64,000 bases of DNA from Pseudothauera rhizosphaerae (GCF_004801305.1 NZ_SSOD01000014.1:1-64000); one strand, 5' to 3'; counted from the first letter of the stretch, positions 29,326 to 41,636 are shown. Notes: generated by a model not told the origin, from the letters alone. Numbers and translations: made by a program.

Positions 29326-30447
29326 ATGGTCAACCTGCTTGATTTCGACGTCGACGGCCTGGTCGCCTGGTTCGCCGAGCGCGGCGAGAAGCCTTTCCGC
29401 GCCCGCCAGGTGATGCGCTGGATGCACCGCGAGGGCTGCGACGATTTCGAGCGCATGACCGACGTGGCCAAGAGCCTGCGGGCGAAGCTCGCCTTGGATG
29501 CCTGCATCCGTGCGCCCGAGCCCCTGCGCGATTCGCTCTCCGCCGACGGCACGCGCAAGTGGCTGCTGGACGTGGGCAACGGCAACGCGGTCGAGACCGT
29601 GTTCATCCCGGAAACCGGCCGCGGCACCCTGTGCGTGTCCTCCCAGGCCGGCTGCGCCCTCGATTGCGCGTTCTGCTCCACCGGCAAGCAGGGCTTCAAC
29701 CGCAACCTCACGGCCGGCGAGATCATCGGCCAGCTGTGGCTCGCCAACCGGCTGCTGGGTGCGGCGCGGGAAGCGTCCCCGGATCTCGAGGCGGGGGAAA
29801 AGGACAACGGCCGCATCATCAGCAACGTGGTGATGATGGGCATGGGCGAGCCGCTGGCCAATTTCGACAACGTGGTCACCGCCCTGCGCCTGATGCTGGA
29901 CGACCACGCCTACGGCCTGTCGCGCCGCCGCGTCACGGTGTCCACCTCCGGCATCGTGCCGGCCATGGACCGCCTGCGCGACGAATGCCCGGTGGCGCTG
30001 GCGGTGTCCCTGCACGCCTCCAACGACGCCCTGCGCGACCGCCTGGTGCCGATCAACCAGAAGTATCCCCTGGCCGAACTGATGGCCGCCTGCCGGCGCT
30101 ACCTGGAACGCGCGCCGCGGGATTTCGTCACCTTCGAGTACGTCATGCTCGACGGCGTGAACGACCAGGACGTCCATGCGCGCGAACTCCTCGCGCTGGT
30201 GCGCGACGTGCCGTGCAAGTTCAACCTGATCCCCTTCAACCCCTTCCCGAATTCCGGCTTCCGCCGCTCGCCGGCGGAGCGTATCCGCCGCTTTGCAGGT
30301 ATCCTGATTGACGCCGGCATCGTCACCACCACCCGCAAGACCCGCGGCGACGACGTGGATGCCGCCTGCGGCCAGTTGGCCGGCCAGGTGCAGGACAAGA
30401 CCCGGCGCACCGTACGAATCGTGAAACCGATGGAGGCCCGCCCATGA
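29326..30447 (+). CDS. rlmN: 23S rRNA/tRNA adenine-C2 methyltransferase RlmN
   Basis: RlmN is a radical-SAM enzyme that methylates C2 of A2503 in 23S rRNA and A37 in some tRNAs. The 373-residue protein has the cluster motif [20 protein letters not shown] (CxxxCxxC), [12 protein letters not shown], and the C-terminal catalytic cysteine in [11 protein letters not shown]. Its stop overlaps the pilF start as ATGA, so the two are translationally coupled. Confidence 0.97.
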   Translation: MVNLLDFDVDGLVAWFAERGEKPFRARQVMRWMHREGCDDFERMTDVAKSLRAKLALDACIRAPEPLRDSLSADGTRKWLLDVGNGNAVETVFIPETGRGTLCVSSQAGCALDCAFCSTGKQGFNRNLTAGEIIGQLWLANRLLGAAREASPDLEAGEKDNGRIISNVVMMGMGEPLANFDNVVTALRLMLDDHAYGLSRRRVTVSTSGIVPAMDRLRDECPVALAVSLHASNDALRDRLVPINQKYPLAELMAACRRYLERAPRDFVTFEYVMLDGVNDQDVHARELLALVRDVPCKFNLIPFNPFPNSGFRRSPAERIRRFAGILIDAGIVTTTRKTRGDDVDAACGQLAGQVQDKTRRTVRIVKPMEARP

Positions 30448-31250
30448 CGCGCTTCGCCGCGAAGCTGATCCCTGCCGCCCTGGCCCTGGTGCTCGGGGCC
30501 TGCGCCACCGTGCCCGCACCCGTCGTGGCGCCCACCGCCCCGGCCGACCGTCCGCTGTCCGAGCGGGTACCGGCGAGCCCCGCGGAGGCGCGCGCCAAGG
30601 CCCACGTGGAACTCGGCATGGCCTATCTGCAGGCGGGGCGCTTCGACGTGGCGCTGGACGAGGCGTCCACGGCACTGCGGGACGTTGCCAGCTACGCGCC
30701 GGCCTTCCACCTGAAGGCTCTGATACACATGTTCGTCGACGACGCGGCGCAGGCCGACGCCGACTTCCGCCGCGCGCTCGCGGAGGCACCGGGGGACCCG
30801 GACTTCAACAACAGCTACGGCTGGTTCCTGTGCTCCCGCGACCGCATCGACGACGGGCTGGCCCGCCTCGCCGTGGCGGCGCGCAATCCCTACTACCGCA
30901 CGCCGACGCGGCCTTACACCAATGCCGGCCTGTGCCATCTGCGCCGGAACGACGATGCGGCCGCGGCCCAGCAGTTCCTGCGCGCGGTGGACACCGACCC
31001 CGCCAACACCCAGGCCCTGTACCAGCTCGCGTCCATCGCCTATCGCAAGGGCGATTACGCCGACGCCCGTTCCTACCTGATTCGCCTGCACCAGCAGAGC
31101 GAACCGACGGCCGGGACCGCCTGGCTGGGCCTGCGTACCGAACGCCGGCTGGGCAACCGCGACGCCGAAGCGAGCTACGCCACGCAGTTGCGCAGCCGCT
31201 TCTCGGCCTCCCCGGAGTTCCTGTTGATGCAGCAAGGGAAGTACGAGTGA
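30444..31250 (+). CDS. pilF: Type IV pilus biogenesis lipoprotein PilF/PilW
   Basis: PilF is an outer-membrane lipoprotein pilotin that helps PilQ secretin assembly. The 268-residue product has a lipoprotein signal ([12 protein letters not shown], Cys at about residue 20) and tandem TPR units ([65 protein letters not shown]). The position between rlmN and rodZ is the conserved one in proteobacteria. Confidence 0.93.
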   Translation: MTRFAAKLIPAALALVLGACATVPAPVVAPTAPADRPLSERVPASPAEARAKAHVELGMAYLQAGRFDVALDEASTALRDVASYAPAFHLKALIHMFVDDAAQADADFRRALAEAPGDPDFNNSYGWFLCSRDRIDDGLARLAVAARNPYYRTPTRPYTNAGLCHLRRNDDAAAAQQFLRAVDTDPANTQALYQLASIAYRKGDYADARSYLIRLHQQSEPTAGTAWLGLRTERRLGNRDAEASYATQLRSRFSASPEFLLMQQGKYE

Positions 31251-32154
31251 GCGACACCGAAGAACAGACCATGGAACCGGAACGCGCCGACGCTGCCGCG
31301 GTCGGCGAGATTCTGCGCGGTGCACGCGAGATGCACGGGCTGACGGTGGCCAACGTCGCGCAGATGCTGAAGCTCGGCTCGCGCCAGATCGAAGCCATGG
31401 AGGCCGGGCGTTTCGACCTGCTGCCCGGCCCGGCTTTCGCGCGCGGCTTCCTGCGCAACTATGCGCGCCAGCTCGGGCTGGACCCCGAGCCGTTGATCAG
31501 CGTGGTGGGTGTCGAAGCGTCCGCCTCCGAGGCGGTCGAACTGACGCCGGTGTCCAATGCCGAAGGCGTGATGCCGGTGGGAGGGGATCGGCCCACGTCG
31601 CCCACGCCGGTGGCCGTGGTGGCTTTCGCCCTGCTGCTGGTGGTGCTGGCGGGCTGGTACTTCGACTGGTTCCGCACACCGGCGCCGGTGGAAGTCGCGA
31701 TGCCGCTGCCCGCTGAAACCGCGCCGCTGTCCGAACCGGCCTTCCCGCCGCCGGGCACGGAGGAGGAGGGCGTCCCGCCGGCGACGGTCGAGGTGGTGCC
31801 GACCGTACCGGAAGCGGTCGTGCCCGCTCCGGGCGTGACGCCACCGGCTCCCGCCGCCGCACCGCAGCCGCAGGCGGCCCCCGTGCCGGCCCCGCGGCTG
31901 GCCGAGGCGCCGGCTGCGGGCGAGACGAGGGTGGAACTGCGCTTCAGCGGCGAGTCCTGGTACGAAGTGCGCGATGCCGCGGGCAGCGTGCTGGCCACCG
32001 GCATCGGCAGCGCCGGCCAGGTGCGCAGCGTGCGGGGCGGGGCGCCGCTGGCGGTGGTGATCGGCAATGCCGGCGAGGTGAGCCTGTCCCACAACGGCCA
32101 GCCGGTGGACCTGGCGCCGCACACGCGGGTCAGCGTCGCCCGCGTGACCCTGAG

Positions 32155-32158
<4 letters not shown>
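31247..32158 (+). CDS. rodZ: RodZ-like cytoskeletal membrane protein
   Basis: RodZ links MreB to the elongation machinery. The 303-residue protein has an N-terminal Xre-type helix-turn-helix ([39 protein letters not shown]), a single membrane helix near residues 120-145 ([18 protein letters not shown]), a Pro/Ala/Val-rich periplasmic linker and a C-terminal DUF4115 domain ([16 protein letters not shown]). The GTG at 31247 overlaps the pilF stop; the ATG at 31271 is an alternative start eight codons later. Confidence 0.9.
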
Positions 32159-33417
<1,259 letters not shown>

Positions 33418-33436
33418 GCCCGCACACGACGACAAC

Positions 33437-34747
33437 ATGAGCAAGACCCTGCAGGCCGTGCGCGGGATGAACGACATCCTGCCCGACGAGGCGGAAGCCT
33501 GGGAACACTTCGAGGACATCGTGCGCGACTGGCTGAAGAGCTACGGCTACCGGCCCATCCGCACCCCCATCGTCGAGCCGACGCCGCTGTTCACGCGCGC
33601 CATCGGCGAAGTCACCGACATCGTCGAGAAGGAGATGTACTCCTTCGAGGACGCCCTGAACGGCGAGCAGCTCACGCTGCGCCCGGAGAACACGGCCTCC
33701 TGCGTGCGCGCCGCCATCCAGCACAACCTGGTGGCCTCCCACGGCCCCCAGCGCCTGTACTACCACGGCCCCATGTTTCGCCACGAACGGCCGCAGAAGG
33801 GGCGCTACCGCCAGTTCCACCAGATCGGCGCGGAGGCCCTGGGTTTCGCCGGGCCGGACATCGACGCCGAACTCATCATCATGTGCGCGCGGCTGTGGGA
33901 CGACCTCGGCCTGGAGGACGTCAGCCTGGAACTCAATTCGCTGGGCTCCGCCGAGGAGCGAGGCGCGCACCGCGCCGCGCTGATCGCCTACCTGGAGCAG
34001 CACCAGGCGCGTCTGGACGAGGACGGCAAGCGCCGCCTGTATACCAATCCGCTGCGCATCCTCGACACCAAGAACCCGGAACTGCAGGACCTGGTGGAAG
34101 CCGCGCCGCGCCTGGCCGACTATCTCGGCGACGAGTCGCGCGCCCATTTCGAGGTCGTGCAGCAACTGGTGCGCGATGCCGGCATCCCCTTCCGCATCAA
34201 CCATCGCCTGGTGCGCGGGCTGGACTACTACAACCGCACCGTGTTCGAGTGGGTCACCACGCGCCTGGGGGCGCAGGGCACGGTATGCGCCGGCGGGCGC
34301 TACGACGGCCTGGTGGAACAGCTCGGCGGCAAGCCGACGCCGGCGGCCGGCTTCGCCATGGGCGTGGAGCGCCTGCTCGCTCTGTGGCGCGAATCGGGCG
34401 GCGAGTCCGATGGCGCGCAGCCTGACGCCTACGTGGTGCACCTGGGCGACGAAGCGCGCCGGCTGGCCTTCCGCGCCGCCGAGGCGCTGCGCACCCATGG
34501 CTTTGCGGTGGTGCTCCATTGCGGCGACGGCAGTTTCAAGTCGCAGATGAAGAAGGCCGATGCCAGCGGCGCCGCGGTGGCGCTGGTGATCGGCGAAGAC
34601 GAAGCGGCGGCGGGCGAGGTCGGCCTCAAGCCGCTGCGCGGGCCGGGCGGCCAGCAGCGCATCGCGCTCGACGCCCTGCCGGAGGCGGTGGCCGAGCTCC
34701 TGTATACCGAAGACGAAGACAACGAGGGCGACGATGGCAGTCTATGA
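33437..34747 (+). CDS. hisS: Histidyl-tRNA synthetase
   Basis: The 436-residue class II synthetase charges tRNA-His. It starts [19 protein letters not shown] and has motif 2 ([20 protein letters not shown]), the histidine-binding [13 protein letters not shown], the motif 3 [10 protein letters not shown], and an anticodon-binding domain at the end. The frame is open upstream to 33221, but similarity begins at 33437. It overlaps the next gene by 14 bp. A shorter HisS paralogue, hisZ, lies 7 kb downstream. Confidence 0.97.
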   Translation: MSKTLQAVRGMNDILPDEAEAWEHFEDIVRDWLKSYGYRPIRTPIVEPTPLFTRAIGEVTDIVEKEMYSFEDALNGEQLTLRPENTASCVRAAIQHNLVASHGPQRLYYHGPMFRHERPQKGRYRQFHQIGAEALGFAGPDIDAELIIMCARLWDDLGLEDVSLELNSLGSAEERGAHRAALIAYLEQHQARLDEDGKRRLYTNPLRILDTKNPELQDLVEAAPRLADYLGDESRAHFEVVQQLVRDAGIPFRINHRLVRGLDYYNRTVFEWVTTRLGAQGTVCAGGRYDGLVEQLGGKPTPAAGFAMGVERLLALWRESGGESDGAQPDAYVVHLGDEARRLAFRAAEALRTHGFAVVLHCGDGSFKSQMKKADASGAAVALVIGEDEAAAGEVGLKPLRGPGGQQRIALDALPEAVAELLYTEDEDNEGDDGSL

Positions 34748-35378
34748 CCTGGAAGAGCAGGAACAGATCTCCGAACTGAAGGCGTGGTGGGCGCAGTACG
34801 GCAAGTTCGTCACCGCCCTTGCCGTGGCCGCCGCGCTGGCATCGGTGGGCTGGCAGGGCTGGAGGTGGTACCAGGGCAAGCAGGCCGCCGAGGCCGGCGC
34901 GCTCTACCATGCCGTGCAGCAGGCGGCCGAGCAGGGCGACACGCAGAAGGCGCGCGAGGCCACCGGCCAGTTGATCGCCGGCTATGGCGGCACCGCTTAC
35001 GCCCAACTGGGCGCGCTGCTGTCCGCCAGCGTGCAGTTCGAACGCGGCGACCTGGACAACGCCCGCGCCCATCTGCAGTGGGCGTCCGCCGAAGGGCGCG
35101 ACCCGGCCCTGCGCGACGTCGCCCGCCTGCGTCTGGCCACCGTGCTGCTGCAGCAGGGCAAGCACGACGAGGCCCTGGCCGAACTGGCGCCCGCGCCCGC
35201 CACGCCGTTCGCCGCGCGTTTCGCCGATCTGCGCGGCGACGTGCTGGCAGCGGCCGGCAAGCCGGCCGAAGCGCGCGCCGCCTACCAGGCCGCCCTCGAC
35301 GCCATCGGCAACGGCACCGACGGCGGTGCCACCCTGCGCGAAGTGGTGCGCGTCAAGCTCGAAGCGCTGGAGGGCTGA
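34734..35378 (+). CDS. YfgM-like ancillary SecYEG translocon subunit
   Basis: The 214-residue protein has a short acidic cytoplasmic N-terminus ([16 protein letters not shown]), one membrane helix (about residues 24-42) and a TPR-like periplasmic domain ([37 protein letters not shown]). This matches YfgM, which links SecYEG to periplasmic chaperones with PpiD. Its place between hisS and bamB is conserved. Confidence 0.88.
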   Translation: MAVYDLEEQEQISELKAWWAQYGKFVTALAVAAALASVGWQGWRWYQGKQAAEAGALYHAVQQAAEQGDTQKAREATGQLIAGYGGTAYAQLGALLSASVQFERGDLDNARAHLQWASAEGRDPALRDVARLRLATVLLQQGKHDEALAELAPAPATPFAARFADLRGDVLAAAGKPAEARAAYQAALDAIGNGTDGGATLREVVRVKLEALEG

Positions 35379-35381
35379 GCG

Positions 35382-36524
35382 ATGCGCACAACCTTGATCC
35401 GCGCGGTGTTGCTGGCTTCCGTCGTGCTCGCCGGCACGGGCTGCTCCTCCCTCAACCCGTTCTCCAGCTCCGGCCCCGAGCCGGCCGAACTGACGGCCTT
35501 CCAGGCTTCCGCCGAACTGCGTCCCCTGTGGTCCGCCCGCGTGGGCGGCAGCGGCGCCTACGTGTTCCAGCCGGAAGTCCTCGGCAGCAGCGTCTATGCC
35601 GCGGCCCACGACGGTACCGTGGTGCGTTTCGACGACGGCAGCCGGCGCTGGTCGGTGGACGTGGATCAGCGCCTTTCCGCCGGGGTCGGCAGCGACGGCA
35701 CGCTGGTGGTGGTGGTCACCACGACCGGCGAGGCGATTGCGCTGGATGCCGACAGCGGCGCCGAACGCTGGCGCGTGCCGGTAGGGGCCGAGGTGCTGGC
35801 ACCGCCGGCCGTGGCCGGCGACATCGTCGTGCTGCGCGCCTCCGACAGCCGCCTGATCGGGCTTTCCCCCGCCGACGGCGCGCGGCGCTGGGTGTACCAG
35901 CGCAGCACGCCGCCGCTCGCCCTGCGCAGCGTGGCCGGCGTGCTGCTGGAAGGCGGCGTCGTGCTCGCCGGTTTCCCCGGCGGCAAGCTGGCCGCAATCA
36001 ATGCCGGCAACGGCGGCGAACTGTGGGAGCTGACGGTGGCCACGCCGCGCGGTTCGACCGAACTGGAGCGCGTCGCCGACGTGGCCGGCACGCCCGTGCT
36101 CGGCCGGCGCGAGATTTGCGCCGTCACCTATCAGGGCCGCGCCGGCTGCTTCGACGCGGCCAACGGCAATCCGCTGTGGTCGCGGGAGTTCTCCAGCAGC
36201 GTGGGCATGGACCGCGACACCCGCTTCGCCTTCCTCACCGACGAGACCGATGCCGTGCATGCCCTCGACGCCTTCAGCGGTGCCAGCGTGTGGAAACAGG
36301 ATGCACTGGCCCGGCGCAAGGTGTCCCGTCCCCTCGCCCTGGGTTCCCACGTGGCGGTCGGCGACCTGGAAGGCTACGTCCACCTGCTGCGCCGGGAGGA
36401 CGGCGCCTTCGCCGCGCGCGTGCGCGCCGGCGGCGGCGCCATCACCGCCGACCCACGCCCCTTCGGCCAGGGTTTCGTCGTGCAGACGCGCGACGGCGAC
36501 CTCGCGGCCTACGAAGTCCGTTGA
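35382..36524 (+). CDS. bamB: Outer-membrane assembly lipoprotein BamB
   Basis: BamB is the beta-propeller lipoprotein of the BAM complex. The 380-residue protein has a lipoprotein-type signal with Cys near residue 21 (VVLAGTGCSSLNPF; Gly rather than Leu at -3 is slightly atypical) and repeated PQQ-like propeller blades (GSSVYAAAHDGTVVRFD, GEAIALDADSGAERWRVPVG, GKLAAINAGNGGELWEL, DAVHALDAFSGASVWK). It lies 3 bp after yfgM and 15 bp before der. Confidence 0.95.
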   Translation: MRTTLIRAVLLASVVLAGTGCSSLNPFSSSGPEPAELTAFQASAELRPLWSARVGGSGAYVFQPEVLGSSVYAAAHDGTVVRFDDGSRRWSVDVDQRLSAGVGSDGTLVVVVTTTGEAIALDADSGAERWRVPVGAEVLAPPAVAGDIVVLRASDSRLIGLSPADGARRWVYQRSTPPLALRSVAGVLLEGGVVLAGFPGGKLAAINAGNGGELWELTVATPRGSTELERVADVAGTPVLGRREICAVTYQGRAGCFDAANGNPLWSREFSSSVGMDRDTRFAFLTDETDAVHALDAFSGASVWKQDALARRKVSRPLALGSHVAVGDLEGYVHLLRREDGAFAARVRAGGGAITADPRPFGQGFVVQTRDGDLAAYEVR

Positions 36525-36539
36525 TCGACAAGAGCTAGC

Positions 36540-37868
36540 GTGAATCCCACCATCGTCCTGGTCGGCCGCCCCAACGTGGGCAAGTCCACCCTGTTCAACC
36601 GCCTGACCAGGACGCGCGATGCGCTGGTCGCCGACCAGCCCGGGCTCACCCGCGACCGTCATTACGGCATCGGCCGGGTGGGCGAGCGCAAGTATCTGGT
36701 GGTGGATACCGCCGGCTTCGATCCCGTGGCCAAGGACGGGATCATGCACGAGATGGCGCGCCAGGCCGAGCAGGCCATCGCGGAAGCCGACGTGCTGCTG
36801 TTCCTGGTGGACGGCCGCGCGGGGCTGACCCCCCACGACGAGCAGATCGCCGCCCGCCTGCGGCGTGCGGGGCGCCCGGTGCTGCTGGTGGTGAACAAGG
36901 CCGAGGGCATGGATCGCGGCATGGCGGCCGCCGACTTTCACGCCCTCGGGCTGGGCGACCCTCTGCCGGTCTCCGCGGCCCACGGCGACGGCGTGCGCCA
37001 ACTGGTGGACGTCGCGCTGGAGCCCTTCCCCGAGGAGGCCGAGGCGGAGGAGGGCGCGGACGCCGGCCCGCGCGTGGCCATCGTCGGCAGGCCCAACGTG
37101 GGCAAGTCCACGCTGGTCAATGCGCTGCTGGGCGAAGAGCGCGTGATCGCCTTCGACATGCCGGGCACCACGCGCGACGCCATCGCCATTCCCTTCGAGC
37201 GCGACGGCCGCCAGTACACGCTGATCGACACCGCGGGCCTGCGCCGGCGCGGCAAGGTGTTCGAGGCGGTGGAGAAGTTCTCGGTCATCAAGACGCTGCA
37301 GGCCATCGAGCAGTGCAACGTGGTGGTGCTGGTGCTCGACGCCGCCCAGGACATCTCCGAGCAGGACGCCCACATCGCCGGTTTCGTGCTCGATGCGGGG
37401 CGCGCCCTGGTAGTGGCCGTCAACAAGTGGGACGACGTGGACGACTACCGCCGCGAGCGCGTCAAGGCGGATATCGCCCGCAAGCTGAACTTCCTCGGCT
37501 TCGCGCGCTTCCACTACATCTCGGCGCTCAAGTCGAACGGCATCGGTGCGTTGCTGAAGTCGGTGGACGCGGCCTACGCCGCGGCCATGGTGAATCTGTC
37601 CACGCCGCGCCTGACGCGCACGCTGCAGGCCGCGCTCGCCAAGCAGGCGCCGCCGCGCCACGGCGTATTCCGCCCCAAGCTGCGCTATGCCCACCAGGGC
37701 GGCAGCAACCCGCCGGTGGTGGTGATCCACGGCACCGCGCTGGAACACGTGCCGCCCTCCTACGTGCGCTTCCTGGAACACAGCTTCATCGAGGCCTTCA
37801 GGCTGCAGGGCACGCCCTTGCGGATACAGTTCCGCACCGCGCACAATCCGTATGCCGACAAACCCTGA
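36540..37868 (+). CDS. der: Tandem GTPase Der (EngA)
   Basis: Der is an essential 50S ribosome assembly GTPase. The 442-residue protein has two complete G domains, each with GRPNVGKST (36561-36587 and 37084-37110), their own DTAG and NKxD motifs (VNKAEG is the variant of the first, NKWDD of the second), and a C-terminal KH-like domain ([20 protein letters not shown]). Translation starts at a GTG. hfq follows after a 92-bp gap. Confidence 0.97.
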   Translation: MNPTIVLVGRPNVGKSTLFNRLTRTRDALVADQPGLTRDRHYGIGRVGERKYLVVDTAGFDPVAKDGIMHEMARQAEQAIAEADVLLFLVDGRAGLTPHDEQIAARLRRAGRPVLLVVNKAEGMDRGMAAADFHALGLGDPLPVSAAHGDGVRQLVDVALEPFPEEAEAEEGADAGPRVAIVGRPNVGKSTLVNALLGEERVIAFDMPGTTRDAIAIPFERDGRQYTLIDTAGLRRRGKVFEAVEKFSVIKTLQAIEQCNVVVLVLDAAQDISEQDAHIAGFVLDAGRALVVAVNKWDDVDDYRRERVKADIARKLNFLGFARFHYISALKSNGIGALLKSVDAAYAAAMVNLSTPRLTRTLQAALAKQAPPRHGVFRPKLRYAHQGGSNPPVVVIHGTALEHVPPSYVRFLEHSFIEAFRLQGTPLRIQFRTAHNPYADKP

Positions 37869-37960
37869 TCTTCCACACCGGGATTTCCACAATCCGCTCA
37901 TGTGGCGGTGCAGCAGGAAATCCTTTACATTCTTATAAACACAAGTACAGAGGTTCTAGC

Positions 37961-38206
37961 ATGAGCAACAAAGGGCAACTTCTACAAGACCCGTTTCTGA
38001 ACACGCTGCGCCGGGAGCACGTCCCGGTGTCGATCTACCTCGTCAACGGCATCAAGCTGCAAGGCCAGATCGAGTCCTTCGACCAGTACGTGGTGCTGCT
38101 CAAGAACACCGTGACCCAGATGGTGTACAAGCACGCCATCTCCACCGTGGTCCCCGCCCGCCCGGTCTCCATCCAGCAACAGGACGCGGGCGAGGGCGGC
38201 AACTGA
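37961..38206 (+). CDS. hfq: RNA chaperone Hfq
   Basis: The 81-residue Sm-like protein forms the hexamer that pairs small RNAs with mRNAs. Both Sm motifs are clear: Sm1 in [20 protein letters not shown] and Sm2 in [10 protein letters not shown]; it starts [19 protein letters not shown] as usual. The C-terminal tail is short, as in other betaproteobacteria. The 92-bp leader is AT-richer than its surroundings (37920-37945), which suggests a promoter of its own, and AGAGGT precedes the ATG. Confidence 0.98.
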   Translation: MSNKGQLLQDPFLNTLRREHVPVSIYLVNGIKLQGQIESFDQYVVLLKNTVTQMVYKHAISTVVPARPVSIQQQDAGEGGN

Positions 38207-38256
38207 ACCCGGTCCCGTTCCTGCCGGCCTGTCCGGGCCGCCGAATCTGAGCGCGC

Positions 38257-39456
38257 ATGTTTGAACGTCCCGCGTCGGGCGAACGGGCGGTACTGGTTCA
38301 GCTCGATCTCGGCCAGGGCGCGGTGGACGAGCGCCTGTCCGAACTGCAGTTGCTCGCCACCAGTGCGGGCGCCACGGTCGAGGCCGTCGTGCGCGGGCGC
38401 CGCGCCGCGCCCGATTCGGCGCTGTTCGCCGGGCGCGGCAAGGTCGAGGAGATCGCCGAGACCCTGCGCGTTCATGACGCCGACCTGGTGATCTTCAACC
38501 ACGCCCTGTCGCCCGCCCAGCAGCGCAATCTGGAACGTGCGCTGGAATGCCGGGTGATCGATCGCACCGCGCTGATCCTGGACATCTTTGCCCTGCGCGC
38601 GCGCAGCCACGAAGGCAAGCTGCAGGTCGAACTCGCCCAGTTGCAGCACCTGGCCACCCGCCTGGTGCGCGGCTGGACCCACCTGGAGCGGCAGAAGGGC
38701 GGCATCGGCCTGCGCGGGCCGGGCGAAACCCAGCTCGAAACCGACCGCCGCCTGCTCGGCCAGCGCGTCAAGATGCTCAAGACCCGCCTGGCGCAGCTCG
38801 GCCGCCAGCGCCAGACCCGCCGCCGCCAGCGCGAGCGCCGCGACGTGCTGTCGGTGTCCCTGGTCGGCTACACCAACGCGGGCAAGTCCACGCTGTTCAA
38901 CACCCTCACCAAGGCCGGCGCCTACGCCGCCGACCAGCTCTTCGCCACCCTGGACACCACCTCGCGCAAGCTCTTCGTCGGCGGCGGGAACGTCGTGCTG
39001 TCGGACACGGTCGGATTCATCCGTGACCTGCCGCACGCGCTGGTCGCCGCCTTCGAGGCCACGCTGGAGGAGACCGCCAGCGCCGACGTGCTGCTGCACG
39101 TGGTCGATTCGGCGAGCGAGGACCGCGACGCGCAGATCGAGGCGGTCAACCAGGTGCTGGCCGAAATCGGCGCCGGCGACGTGCCGCAGATACTGGTGTG
39201 GAACAAGATCGACCTGACCCGCGCCGCGCCGGCGGTCGAGCGGGACGACTATGGTAGAATCAGGCGCGTTTTTTTGAGCGCCAGAACCGGCGAAGGCCTG
39301 GGCCTGCTGCGGGACGCGCTGGCCGAAGCCGCGCATGACCACGCATCGAGCGCAAGCCCCGGCCCCGAGGCCGGGGTGACTCATGCCGGTGCGGAAGCCC
39401 CGGCCCAGGCGGCATCTTCCGCGACATCTCCGGACACCGCATCCATCCAAAAGTGA
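38257..39456 (+). CDS. hflX: Ribosome-rescue GTPase HflX
   Basis: HflX splits stalled or stressed 70S ribosomes. The 399-residue protein has the N-terminal HflX domain (FAGRGKVEEIAETLRVHDAD, FNHALSPAQQRNLE), the glycine-rich linker GGIGLRGPGETQLETDRR and a G domain (VGYTNAGKSTLFNTL, LDTTSRKL, DTVGFIRDLPH, NKIDL). The order hfq-hflX-hflK-hflC is conserved. A run of seven T residues at 39269-39276 in the 3' quarter stands out in this GC-rich gene. Confidence 0.96.
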   Translation: MFERPASGERAVLVQLDLGQGAVDERLSELQLLATSAGATVEAVVRGRRAAPDSALFAGRGKVEEIAETLRVHDADLVIFNHALSPAQQRNLERALECRVIDRTALILDIFALRARSHEGKLQVELAQLQHLATRLVRGWTHLERQKGGIGLRGPGETQLETDRRLLGQRVKMLKTRLAQLGRQRQTRRRQRERRDVLSVSLVGYTNAGKSTLFNTLTKAGAYAADQLFATLDTTSRKLFVGGGNVVLSDTVGFIRDLPHALVAAFEATLEETASADVLLHVVDSASEDRDAQIEAVNQVLAEIGAGDVPQILVWNKIDLTRAAPAVERDDYGRIRRVFLSARTGEGLGLLRDALAEAAHDHASSASPGPEAGVTHAGAEAPAQAASSATSPDTASIQK

Positions 39457-39470
39457 TTACGGGCATACTC

Positions 39471-40751
39471 ATGTCACTCAACGATCCACGCTGGGGAAAC
39501 CAGGGGAACGACGGCAACGAAGGCGACCGCGGACAAGGCAACCGCGGCGGCAACCAGGGGCCCCCCGATCTCGAAGACATCTGGCGCGACTTCAACCAGA
39601 AACTGTCCGGCCTGCTGGGCGGCAAGCGCGGCGGCCGCCGGCCGTCGGGCGAAGGCGGTGGCGGCGGACCACAACTGCCCAACGTCTCGTTCAGGCAGTT
39701 CGGCGGCGGCATCGGCGTGCTCATCGCGCTGCTGCTGGTGGTCTGGCTGGCGAGCGGCTTCTACATCGTCAATGCCAACGAGCGCGGCGTGGTGCTGCGT
39801 TTCGGCAATTACGTGCAGACCACCGATCCCGGCCTGCGCTGGCGCCTGCCGTATCCGTTCGAGTCGCACGAGGTGGTCGACCTGACCGGCGTGCGCACGG
39901 TCGAAGTCGGCTACCGCGGCACCGAGCGCAACCGCATGCTGCGCGAAGCGCTGATGCTCACCGACGACGAGAACATCATCAACATCCAGTTCGCCGTGCA
40001 GTACATCCTCAACAGCCCGGAGAACTATCTCTTCAACAACCGCTTCCCGGACGAGACCGTCGGCCAGGCGGCGGAGACGGCCATGCGCCAGATCGTCGGC
40101 CGCAGCAAGATGGACTTCGTGCTCTACGAAGGGCGCGAGGACATCGCCGCCTCGGCCCAGGCGCTGATGCAGGAGATCCTCGACCGCTACGACACCGGCG
40201 TGCAGATCAGCCGCGTGACCATGCAGAACGCCCAGCCGCCCGAGCAGGTGCAGGCCGCGTTCGACGATGCGGTCAAGGCCGGCCAGGACCGCGAGCGGCA
40301 GAAGAACGAGGGCGAGGCCTACGCCAACAACGTCATCCCGCGTGCGCGGGGTACCGCCGACCGCCTGCTCGAAGAGGCGCGCGCCTACCGCGACCGTGTG
40401 ATCGCGTCCGCCGAAGGCGAGGCAAGCCGTTTCGAGCAGATCCTGGCCGAGTACAACCATGCGCCCGGCGTGACCCGCGAGCGCATGTACCTGGACACCA
40501 TGCAGGAGGTGCTGGCGCGTTCCAGCAAGGTCCTGATTGATGCCAAGGGCAACGGCAACCTGCTGTTCCTGCCGCTGGACAAGCTCATGCAGCAGGCCGG
40601 AGCGGCGAGCCCCGCGGCTCCTTCTGCCGAAACCCCGGCAACCCAGCAGCCGCCGACCGGGTTGGCGCCCGCGCCTGCGAGCCGTTTCGACACTACTGCG
40701 GACCCGCGCAGCCGCGACTTTGCGCGCCTGCGTGAGCGGGGAGAGCGCTGA
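39471..40751 (+). CDS. hflK: FtsH protease modulator HflK
   Basis: HflK with HflC forms a large membrane cage around FtsH. The 426-residue protein has a Gly/Asn/Asp-rich N-terminus, one membrane helix (about residues 80-105, GVLIALLLVVWLASGFYIV) and an SPFH/band-7 domain (NERGVVLRFGNYVQTTDPGL ... VIPRARGTADRLLEEA). The ATG at 39471 is preferred over in-frame GTG at 39453. The product ends with a Pro/Ala-rich tail. Its stop abuts the hflC start. Confidence 0.95.
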   Translation: MSLNDPRWGNQGNDGNEGDRGQGNRGGNQGPPDLEDIWRDFNQKLSGLLGGKRGGRRPSGEGGGGGPQLPNVSFRQFGGGIGVLIALLLVVWLASGFYIVNANERGVVLRFGNYVQTTDPGLRWRLPYPFESHEVVDLTGVRTVEVGYRGTERNRMLREALMLTDDENIINIQFAVQYILNSPENYLFNNRFPDETVGQAAETAMRQIVGRSKMDFVLYEGREDIAASAQALMQEILDRYDTGVQISRVTMQNAQPPEQVQAAFDDAVKAGQDRERQKNEGEAYANNVIPRARGTADRLLEEARAYRDRVIASAEGEASRFEQILAEYNHAPGVTRERMYLDTMQEVLARSSKVLIDAKGNGNLLFLPLDKLMQQAGAASPAAPSAETPATQQPPTGLAPAPASRFDTTADPRSRDFARLRERGER

Positions 40752-41632
40752 TGCGTGACAAGATGCCGATTTTCGCCGGCGGGCTGCTGTTCGCCCTCCT
40801 GCTTGCCTCCATGACGCTGTTCACCGTGGACCAGCGCCAGTACGCCATCGTCTTCCAGCTCGGCGAAGTCAAGCAGGTCATCCAGGAACCCGGCCTCAAG
40901 TTCAAGTGGCCGCTGATCCAGAACGTGCGCTACTTCGACCGCCGCATCCTCACCATCGATACGCCGGAGCCGGAGCGCTTCATCACCGCCGAGAAGAAGA
41001 ACGTGCTGGTGGACCACTTCGTCAAGTGGCGCATCATCGACCCGCAGCTCTACTACGTGTCGGTGGCCGGCGACGAGGCGCGCGCGCGCATCCGCCTGCT
41101 GCAGACGGTCAATGCCGGCCTGCGCGAGGAGTTCGGCCGCCGCACCGTGCACGACGTGGTCTCCGGCGAGCGCGACCGCATCATGGACCAGATGCGCGAG
41201 CGCGCCGACCGGGACGCGCGCACCATCGGCGTGCAGATCCTCGACGTGCGCCTGAAGCGCGTCGACCTGCCGGGCGAAGTGTCGGAGGCGGTGTATCGCC
41301 GCATGGAAGCCGAGCGTACCCGGGTGGCCAACGAGCTGCGTTCGCTGGGCGCCGCGGAAGCCGAGCGCATCCGCGCCGACGCCGACCGCCAGCGCGAGGT
41401 CATCGTCGCCGAAGCTTACCGCGACGCCCAGCGCACCAAGGGCGAGGGCGACGCCCGGGCCACCGCCATCTATGCCCAGGCCTTCGGCAAGAACGCGGAT
41501 TTCTACTCCTTCTGGCGCAGCCTGGAAGCCTACCGGTCCAGCTTCGCGGACAAGGGCGACGTGCTGGTGGTCGACCCGAGTTCGGACTTCTTCAAGTTCA
41601 TGAAGAGCTCCGGCGGAGCGAAAAAGAACTGA
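40751..41632 (+). CDS. hflC: FtsH protease modulator HflC
   Basis: The 293-residue partner of HflK has an N-terminal membrane anchor (PIFAGGLLFALLLASMTLF) and an SPFH domain (DQRQYAIVFQLGEVKQVIQE, RRILTIDTPEPERFITAEKK, RIRADADRQREVIVAEAYRD). Length is usual. It overlaps the last base of hflK and is followed 4 bp later by a small membrane-protein gene. Confidence 0.95.
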   Translation: MRDKMPIFAGGLLFALLLASMTLFTVDQRQYAIVFQLGEVKQVIQEPGLKFKWPLIQNVRYFDRRILTIDTPEPERFITAEKKNVLVDHFVKWRIIDPQLYYVSVAGDEARARIRLLQTVNAGLREEFGRRTVHDVVSGERDRIMDQMRERADRDARTIGVQILDVRLKRVDLPGEVSEAVYRRMEAERTRVANELRSLGAAEAERIRADADRQREVIVAEAYRDAQRTKGEGDARATAIYAQAFGKNADFYSFWRSLEAYRSSFADKGDVLVVDPSSDFFKFMKSSGGAKKN

Positions 41633-41636
41633 GCAG

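Noticed and set aside
34626-37901. 1091-codon minus-strand frame across hisS-yfgM-bamB-der
   Set aside because: It spans four well-supported genes on the other strand, lacks recognisable motifs, and long antisense frames are expected at this GC content.
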